The translations under genes and the position numbers were made by a program. Positions 55,915 to 60,977 of a stretch of 60,977 nucleotides of DNA are shown here, piece after piece (position 1 is the stretch's first letter; each line of letters starts with the position of its first letter). Origin of the DNA: Leptospira biflexa. GTDB lineage: Bacteria > Spirochaetota > UBA4802 > UB4802. The stretch spans positions 1 to 60,977 of the forward strand of contig DYLU01000010.1 in NCBI GenBank assembly GCA_020721905.1, in the 5' to 3' direction. A model generated the notes under the pieces. The model was not told where the DNA came from. It made no database searches and worked only from the letters and a program-made list of their open reading frames with translations.

Positions 55915-56121
55915 ATGAAAATCACTGAAGACATGAAATTGAAAGATGTAATCACCCATCATGTTCAGGTGGCTAAAGTTTTTAAGAAATATAAACTGGA
56001 CTGTATTGGATGCAAGGGTGCAGATGAGGATACTATACGGATTGCGGCAACAAATTATGGACTTGATGTACAGCAGTTTGTAAAGGAACTTAATGAAGCC
56101 ATAAAAGAGGCTAAGAATTAG
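55915..56121 (+). CDS. DUF1858 small domain protein
   Basis: 68 aa, start fixed by GGAGAA seven bases upstream. DUF1858 pattern: IxxDMKLKDVITHHVQVAKVFKKYKLDCIGCKGADEDTIRIAA (here in parts: VAKVFKKYKLDCIGC, ATNYGLDVQQFVKELN). Conserved CIGC pair suits Fe-S or disulfide interaction. DUF1858 domains occur next to redox proteins and rubredoxin-like proteins; no specific partner is adjacent here. Confidence 0.82.
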   Translation: MKITEDMKLKDVITHHVQVAKVFKKYKLDCIGCKGADEDTIRIAATNYGLDVQQFVKELNEAIKEAKN

Positions 56122-56124
56122 TTT

Positions 56125-56712
56125 ATGGCATTACACCATACCATGCGCGTAATTGCTGGTAGCTTTAAGGGGCGGATTATCCCGTTTGAAAAAAAGCTAA
56201 AAGGAGCCGAAGCCACCAGCCAGCGTTTAAAAAAGGCATTATTTTCAATACTGGGTGAGGATTTAACGGGAAAAAATTTTCTGGATTTGTATTGTGGTAC
56301 CGGCCAGATTGGTCTGGAAGCATTAAGCAGGAATGCTTCGCTGGTTGTGTTTAATGATAGCAATAGAAACCGCTATCAGTTTGTTAAGGAAATTGTTCAA
56401 GTGTGGGAATTGTCCGGAAGATCATTACATTACAACATTGATGCAACACGATGTATATCACTATGCAGTGAACGGGGAGTTGTATTTGATGTTGTGTTTT
56501 GTGATCCTCCATTTGAAAAAATAGCCGGTATCCCTGCAGTGTATATTAAAATTTTACAGGCTATTTCTGATAGCAGCAGTATAAACGAAGATTCGGTTAT
56601 TCTTGTGCAGCATTATCATACTAACATTATGCCTGAGAGAATTGGAAGGTTACTAAAAAAAGATACGCGAAAATATGGCACAAATTCATTAAGTATCTAT
56701 AAAGTAGTGTAG
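56125..56712 (+). CDS. rsmD: 16S rRNA m2G966 methyltransferase
   Basis: 195 aa SAM-dependent RsmD. MRVIAGSFKGRIIP near the start, a KKALFSILG replacing the family's ReALFNiL, DLYCGTGQIGLEALSR (SAM-binding), and the catalytic FCDPPFEK (the N/DPPF motif). Start ATG 56125; ATG 56143 is the alternative. It lies just before the RNase P RNA gene. Confidence 0.92.
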   Translation: MALHHTMRVIAGSFKGRIIPFEKKLKGAEATSQRLKKALFSILGEDLTGKNFLDLYCGTGQIGLEALSRNASLVVFNDSNRNRYQFVKEIVQVWELSGRSLHYNIDATRCISLCSERGVVFDVVFCDPPFEKIAGIPAVYIKILQAISDSSSINEDSVILVQHYHTNIMPERIGRLLKKDTRKYGTNSLSIYKVV

Positions 56713-56721
56713 TACTGTCAT

Positions 56722-57088
56722 AAGAGGGGTACAGACGGCATGCGCACGTTATACAGACACAATGTATTGTGTTTGTACAGCGTTGTGAGGAAAGTCCGGA
56801 CACCGCAGGGCAGGATGCCGGGTAACACCCGGGCGCCGCAAGGCGACGGAAAGTGCAGCAGAAAACATACCGCCCCGTAAGGGGTAAGGGTGAAAAGGCG
56901 AGGTAAGAGCTCACCGCATCTGCAGTAATGCAGGTGGCAGTGCAAACCCCATCCGGTGCAAGGCCAAATAGGCAACCGCTACTAAAGTGGCCCGCTTGAG
57001 GTTGCGGGTAGGCCGCGCAGATGTGTATGGTAACATACACACAAGATTGATGGCTGTCAAAACAGAATCCGGCTTATGGACCCCTCTT
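56722..57088 (+). ncRNA. rnpB: RNase P RNA, bacterial type A
   Basis: About 367 nt. P1 is AAGAGGGGT (56722-56730) with ACCCCTCTT (57080-57088). The universally conserved core GAGGAAAGTCCGGAC (CR-I) starts near 56787, and the P4/CR-V segment ACAGAATCCGGCTTA is near 57062-57076. GGTAAGAGCTCACCGC, AGGGTGAAAAGGCG and GGCAACCGCTAC fit the specificity-domain hairpins. A T-run follows the P1 3' arm. Its last base overlaps the stop of the convergent methyltransferase gene. Confidence 0.95.
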
Positions 57089-58047
57089 TATTTTTTTGCA
57101 ATTATTAATTGCCATGCCCTGTCTGAAAGCTGGTATACACGGGGTGTTTTGAATCCGGCATTGGCCAGCCAATCAAAATATTCTTCACGTGAATAGATAT
57201 TGCCTTTTTTGCTTTGTGTAAGCATGTGCAGGGCAAGGGTAGCTCCCAGATAGCTTTCATTGCGCAAATTGTCAAAAATGGCAATAATACCATTGGCATT
57301 CAAGATAGCGTGGCACATACTGATAATTTTTTGATTATCTTCCGGGGATTGACCATGGCACAGATTCCCCAAAAATGCTATATCAACCGTGCAATCAGGC
57401 AATGCTGCTGTTGCATCTCCTGCAATAACTTCTATGGTGGGTATTTGTTTTAATTCATCCTGTGTTATTTCAAGGGATTGAGGAAGATCAAATACTATTG
57501 TAGCAATTCCGCGTCGTACAAATTCTTTAGCAATGGTTCCCGGTGCACCACCTATATCAATACACCTTACAGGGTCAGAGCATTGTGCAATGCACAGATC
57601 AACTATCTGGGGTGCCAGTTTCTTTTTCCATGGCGAATCCATACCTTTGATAAAATCGTGCATGGATAATTCTTTAAAGCTTGTTTCATCAGGTAAGCCG
57701 GTTTTAAGCACATGGGGAAGCGTTTTCCATGGATTTATAAGGTACAGTAAAAATTGTAAAAAGAAACCTTCATATTCAGGACTTTGTTCATCAACAAGAT
57801 GGCTTACACAATATTCAGCTGGCATGTATGTATCACCATTTTTGATAAGATATCCTAATTCAACCAGCGCCTCAAGCAGTATCCATGTTGCCCGCCTGTC
57901 AAACTGCATCCGTAACGCCAGTCCATCTGCGGTATTGGGCCTGTGGTGAAGCTCTTTGAACACACCCAGGCGGTGTGCCTGCCCAACAAAAATGGCTTCT
58001 TCTAAATAATGCTGCAATGTTCGTACGGGTGTTGGGGTCAGAGCCAT
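57088..58047 (-). CDS. O-methyltransferase family 2-like SAM enzyme
   Basis: 319 aa. An N-terminal winged helix-like dimerisation domain (residues ~10-95; ALRMQFDRRATWILLEALVELGYL) precedes a class I methyltransferase with CIDIGGAPGTIAKEFVRRG, FDLPQSLE and VIAGDATAALPDCTVD. The pattern fits the AdoMet O-methyltransferase family 2 (CrtF, caffeate-type), here with a product unknown. Start ATG 58047 with GGAAGG upstream. Confidence 0.8.
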   Translation of the reverse strand: MALTPTPVRTLQHYLEEAIFVGQAHRLGVFKELHHRPNTADGLALRMQFDRRATWILLEALVELGYLIKNGDTYMPAEYCVSHLVDEQSPEYEGFFLQFLLYLINPWKTLPHVLKTGLPDETSFKELSMHDFIKGMDSPWKKKLAPQIVDLCIAQCSDPVRCIDIGGAPGTIAKEFVRRGIATIVFDLPQSLEITQDELKQIPTIEVIAGDATAALPDCTVDIAFLGNLCHGQSPEDNQKIISMCHAILNANGIIAIFDNLRNESYLGATLALHMLTQSKKGNIYSREEYFDWLANAGFKTPRVYQLSDRAWQLIIAKK

Positions 58048-58087
58048 AAAGTACCTTCCATATTTACTGGTATAATGGACTTTGTAT

Positions 58088-58103
58088 ATAGTAACTATCG
58101 CCC
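58088..58103 (+). repeat. dispersed motif copy 11
   Basis: ATAGTAACTATCGCCC in the intergenic space between the two methyltransferase genes; core 58094-58103. Confidence 0.65.
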
Positions 58104-58113
58104 ATAATGAGTG

Positions 58114-58818
58114 TCATGGTTTTTGTGCATACAGTATGATGCTTTTGGGGAAGAAATTGTCAAAGAAACGCTCAACCTTTTGCATGAAGGGTGAAAACAG
58201 TACACGCGTTAAAAAGTTGCGATAGTGTCTGGTGAAAAACTGGTTTTCTAAATGAAGACCCACCACACAGCGAATAAGCCAGTAGATTGTGTGGAATGAA
58301 TGGCGAAAGTCAATGGCGTAAATTTTAAGACCATTCTGTTCCATGATATGAGCCAGTGCGCGGGGAACATATTTGCGAACGTGCCCGCCGGGAGATGTGA
58401 AGTATTCATATGTCAGTGTGTCATATAAAAGCTCGGAGATATACGTTGGCACGGTTATTGCAATAAGCCCGCCAGGCTTCAGCACCCGGGCAAGTTCACT
58501 GCAGGCTTTGTTATCATCACTGACATGCTCCATAACCTCGGAACATATGATGCGGTCAAAGGTGTTGTTGCGGAAGGGAAGATTTAATGCATCGCCCACC
58601 AGTACCTGAAAACGGGCACCGGGCTTTGACTGGCCGCTGTCGCGCATGTGGACTAACGTAAACCGTGTACGGCGAACACAGTCCATATCCATATCCATGG
58701 AAAAGACATTTGCTCCGCGTGCCACAAATTCAAATGAGTGCCGTCCCAAACCACAACCAGCATCAAGAGCAGTATCACCTTCCTGCACAGCCAGAAGATC
58801 AAAGTCAACGGTGAGCAT
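58114..58818 (-). CDS. class I SAM-dependent methyltransferase
   Basis: 234 aa. Motif I LDAGCGLGRHSFEF, then MDMDMDC, VGDALNLPFRNNTFDRIICSEVMEHV, and LKPGGLIAITVP, as in UbiE/methyltransf_11 enzymes. The start at 58818 is set by AGGAGG seven bases before it; the gene overlaps the end of the upstream glycosyltransferase by 14 bases. Neighbouring GT4 genes suggest modification of a glycan or lipid-linked sugar. Confidence 0.82.
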   Translation of the reverse strand: MLTVDFDLLAVQEGDTALDAGCGLGRHSFEFVARGANVFSMDMDMDCVRRTRFTLVHMRDSGQSKPGARFQVLVGDALNLPFRNNTFDRIICSEVMEHVSDDNKACSELARVLKPGGLIAITVPTYISELLYDTLTYEYFTSPGGHVRKYVPRALAHIMEQNGLKIYAIDFRHSFHTIYWLIRCVVGLHLENQFFTRHYRNFLTRVLFSPFMQKVERFFDNFFPKSIILYAQKP

Positions 58819-60037
58819 CAATTGCCTCCTGATATACAGTAACCATCTGTTTGGCTGCATTTTCCCATGTGAAGGTTTTTAAAACGCGCTCTCGTGCTGC
58901 TTTACCAATACGCTCACGCACCGATGGATTATCAATGAGGTAATCTATGGCCTCGGCCAGTGCATACGGGTCACGAGGTGGTACCAGTATTCCTGTTTTC
59001 ATGTGCTGGCCCACAACCTCAGGCAGCGCACCGCCAGTTGCTGCAATAACCGGAAGCTCACATGCCATGGCTTCTGCTGCAGGAAATCCAAATCCTTCAT
59101 ACAGTGAAGGACACAGTGCTATTTGAGTTTGAGCATATAACTGTACAAGCTTATCCAGTGGAATTTTACCTGTGAATGTTATACGGTCATTGAGGTTAAA
59201 CCTGTCAATCCACCGTGGTACATAATTGCGGTTGGGAGCACCGCCATCAACGATGGTTAAATGAACTTTATGCTTTGTAAGCGTCAGGGCTTTGAGCATG
59301 TAGATGACGCCTTTTTTACGGTCTTCCACATTACCCACAAAGATTAAACTGTTAGGCCGTTTTTGCGTTTTTATTGGGTAAAATATTGATGAATCCATGC
59401 CATTGTATACCACGCGCTGCTTTTCAAGTGGCACGCCAAATGCTGTATAGATTTCTTTGGCTGAATCGTGTGATACGGTAATGATGAGGTCCATTTTGTT
59501 TGCTACATATTTTTGCATCACAAGCGGATAGTACAGAATGCGCTTGGTTTTAAGGAAAAAGCTTGAAGGATATTCAAACCAGGTGGAGCGGTCAATGGTT
59601 AATGGATGATGAATGGTTGATACAAATGGTATGCCAAACTGTTTTATGAGTAAAAAGCCATAGCCAAGACACTGATTGTCGTGTATTATATCAAATGTAT
59701 GTGTCTGCAACAATTCACGCAGCTTACAATAAGCCCGTATGGAAAATGATTCAATCTCAGGGAAAATGCCAAACTTTGATGCTACAAATTCATAGAAATT
59801 CAGGGGCTCTAATGTGGCAAATGGCCTGTGTGGTTTTACAAAATCCTTAACATTGAAATAATTATGGTTATCAATATAGTGATAGGTAACGCCTTCTATG
59901 GGGAAAGGATAGGGATGGCCAACAATGGCATGCACCTCATGGCCTAATTTTGCCAGTTCGCGTGCTATGTACATTAAATAAATTCCCTGGCCGCCACAAT
60001 ATGGATTTCCTCTATAGCTTAACAGACATATCTTCAT
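58805..60037 (-). CDS. GT4-family glycosyltransferase (1)
   Basis: 410 aa, GT-B fold. N-terminal YRGNPYCGGQGIYL (donor/acceptor loop), RVVYNGMDSSIF, LIFVGNVEDRKKG, the C-terminal Glu-rich SLYEGFGFPAAEAMACELPVI (in parts) with the E-x7-E pattern, and GGALPEVVG. It transfers a sugar from a nucleotide-sugar donor to an envelope acceptor. Start ATG 60037 overlaps the next gene's stop by 4 bases. Confidence 0.9.
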   Translation of the reverse strand: MKICLLSYRGNPYCGGQGIYLMYIARELAKLGHEVHAIVGHPYPFPIEGVTYHYIDNHNYFNVKDFVKPHRPFATLEPLNFYEFVASKFGIFPEIESFSIRAYCKLRELLQTHTFDIIHDNQCLGYGFLLIKQFGIPFVSTIHHPLTIDRSTWFEYPSSFFLKTKRILYYPLVMQKYVANKMDLIITVSHDSAKEIYTAFGVPLEKQRVVYNGMDSSIFYPIKTQKRPNSLIFVGNVEDRKKGVIYMLKALTLTKHKVHLTIVDGGAPNRNYVPRWIDRFNLNDRITFTGKIPLDKLVQLYAQTQIALCPSLYEGFGFPAAEAMACELPVIAATGGALPEVVGQHMKTGILVPPRDPYALAEAIDYLIDNPSVRERIGKAARERVLKTFTWENAAKQMVTVYQEAIDAHR

Positions 60038-60977
60038 AGCTTGCTCCTGTACCGCTCAATGACATCATGGTACACTGAAAGTGTATTTTTTGCTGCAACA
60101 GGCCATGCAAAATTTTCCTCAACACGCTTCCTTCCTTTGATTCCTAATTCGTGGCGCAGTGCTTTGTTGTTTAAAAGTTTTAGGATCCCTTCTTTTAAGG
60201 CAACCGGGTCTTTTGGTGGCACAATGATTCCGCAGTCACCAACTACCTCAGGGAGTGATCCGGCACTGGTAACCACTACCGGAGTATTGCATGCCATGGC
60301 TTCAGCTGCTGGCAGCCCAAACCCTTCATACAGTGATGCCATGACCAACATGGTGCTGGTACTGTAGAGATGTACCAGCGTGCCCAGATCAACCTTGCCG
60401 GTAAACGTAACTCTATGTTCAAGATGACGTTCTTGAATCCACCCCCATGCGGTGAGCCGTTTGGGTGGTCCATCATCAACAATGGTAAGCTTAACACCTT
60501 CAGGAAGCATCGTCATGGCATCAAAAAGATAGCGCAAACCCTTTTTATGGTCCTCAGTATTGCCAACAAAAAGGATGGTATTTTCTTTACGCTTTTCACC
60601 GGTATTGCGAAAAACCTCAACATCCATGCCATTATATACCACAGAAACTTTTTGGGGTGGTAATTTAAATGCTTCATGCAATGCATTGATGCCTTCTTTT
60701 GAAGAGGTAATAACCCTGTCAAGCCGGTTTATTACAATCCGCTGCATGGTAAGTGGGTAGAATAAAATAGTGCACACCATCTCCCACATGGTATTATCAA
60801 CAAGGAAATCAGCTTCACGGTCTTTTGTAAGCGGGTGATGTACGGTAGTAACTATCGGGATACCATACCCTTTCATGGGAAGCAGTCCCCATCCCAGACA
60901 CTGCACATCATGGATAATATCATACTGTTTTTCTTTCAGAAGCTTTCGCAAAAGAAAAAAAGCTTTCATGCTGAATG
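60034..60977 (-). CDS. GT4-family glycosyltransferase (2), N-terminus off the window
   Basis: At least 313 residues; the frame stays open at the right edge and continues the homology (FSMKAFFLLRKLL aligns with FSIRAYCKLRELL of the neighbour). It shares VVYNGMDVEVF, ILFVGNTEDHKKG and SLYEGFGLPAAEAM with the downstream gene, so it is a tandem paralogue, not a copy of an unrelated GT. About 115 N-terminal residues are missing. Confidence 0.9.
   Translation of the reverse strand, partial: FSMKAFFLLRKLLKEKQYDIIHDVQCLGWGLLPMKGYGIPIVTTVHHPLTKDREADFLVDNTMWEMVCTILFYPLTMQRIVINRLDRVITSSKEGINALHEAFKLPPQKVSVVYNGMDVEVFRNTGEKRKENTILFVGNTEDHKKGLRYLFDAMTMLPEGVKLTIVDDGPPKRLTAWGWIQERHLEHRVTFTGKVDLGTLVHLYSTSTMLVMASLYEGFGLPAAEAMACNTPVVVTSAGSLPEVVGDCGIIVPPKDPVALKEGILKLLNNKALRHELGIKGRKRVEENFAWPVAAKNTLSVYHDVIERYRSKL

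Noticed and set aside
1-60977. CRISPR arrays, tRNAs, rRNA, insertion sequences
   Set aside because: No direct repeats at regular spacing, no TTCGA-type T-loop in a cloverleaf context, and no transposase domain were found on either strand by eye.

Overview
The window reads as ordinary bacterial chromosome from a diderm, probably anaerobic or facultative member of the Spirochaetota. Lineage evidence is a secreted FlaA-type flagellar sheath-like protein (17990-18664), an Mla-type lipid transport set, a TolC efflux system and several lipobox or signal-peptide proteins. Base composition is moderately AT-rich and genes lie in short operons on both strands. No insertion sequence, prophage, CRISPR array, rRNA or tRNA was seen; the only stable RNA recognised is RNase P RNA (56722-57088).

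Layout: 1-3.3 kb is a tightly overlapping cluster: the end of a 2-hydroxyacyl-CoA dehydratase/benzoyl-CoA reductase-type subunit, two BcrA/BcrD/HgdC-type ATPase activators, an unrecognised cysteine-bearing protein and a CooC-like nickel-insertion ATPase. 3.5-14.3 kb holds a PAS hybrid histidine kinase, a fatty-acyl-CoA ligase, a TudS-DUF1722 protein, a chemoreceptor, a TetR regulator convergent with an AidB-like acyl-CoA dehydrogenase, an orphan protein and a P-loop ATPase. 14.4-20 kb has a divergent DprA, small secreted and membrane proteins, a crotonase, DUF456, a FlaA-like protein and an exported endonuclease/exonuclease/phosphatase lipoprotein. 20.2-24.2 kb is an envelope operon in which an aromatic-rich secreted protein precedes mlaE-mlaF-mlaD. 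24.3-29.1 kb is carB-pyrR-DUF89, closed by a perfect palindromic terminator. 29-33.4 kb contains two MFS transporters, a DUF4015 protein and a pyrimidine-dimer glycosylase.

33.6-37.7 kb is the macromolecular synthesis operon yqeY-dnaG-rpoD. It is followed by an unusual fusion of GpsA with a PlsB/PlsC-like acyltransferase domain, then a LOG-family protein, an orphan and a short-chain acyl-CoA dehydrogenase. 42.9-45.6 kb has a lipoprotein and the bifunctional NAD(P)HX repair enzyme. 45.6-52.5 kb is a seven-gene TetR-controlled efflux operon resembling a split YbhGFSR system plus TolC. 53-57 kb carries SppA, a Yip1-like protein, L28, a 756-bp gene-poor stretch, DUF1858, RsmD and RNase P RNA. 57-61 kb has two methyltransferases and two paralogous GT4 glycosyltransferases, the last running off the window.

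The strongest unexplained signal is a short dispersed motif, consensus CAGGNWACTATCGCCC. Its 9-bp core ACTATCGCC was found by eye 11 times on both strands, both in gene interiors (often at domain linkers or gene ends) and just upstream of starts; about 0.06-0.3 copies would be expected by composition. It behaves like a genome-wide iterated element such as an uptake sequence, a protein-binding site or a maintenance motif. Other leads are the activase/CooC cluster, the GpsA-acyltransferase fusion with degenerate acyltransferase motifs, the Mla-linked secreted protein, and palindromic operators overlapping promoters.
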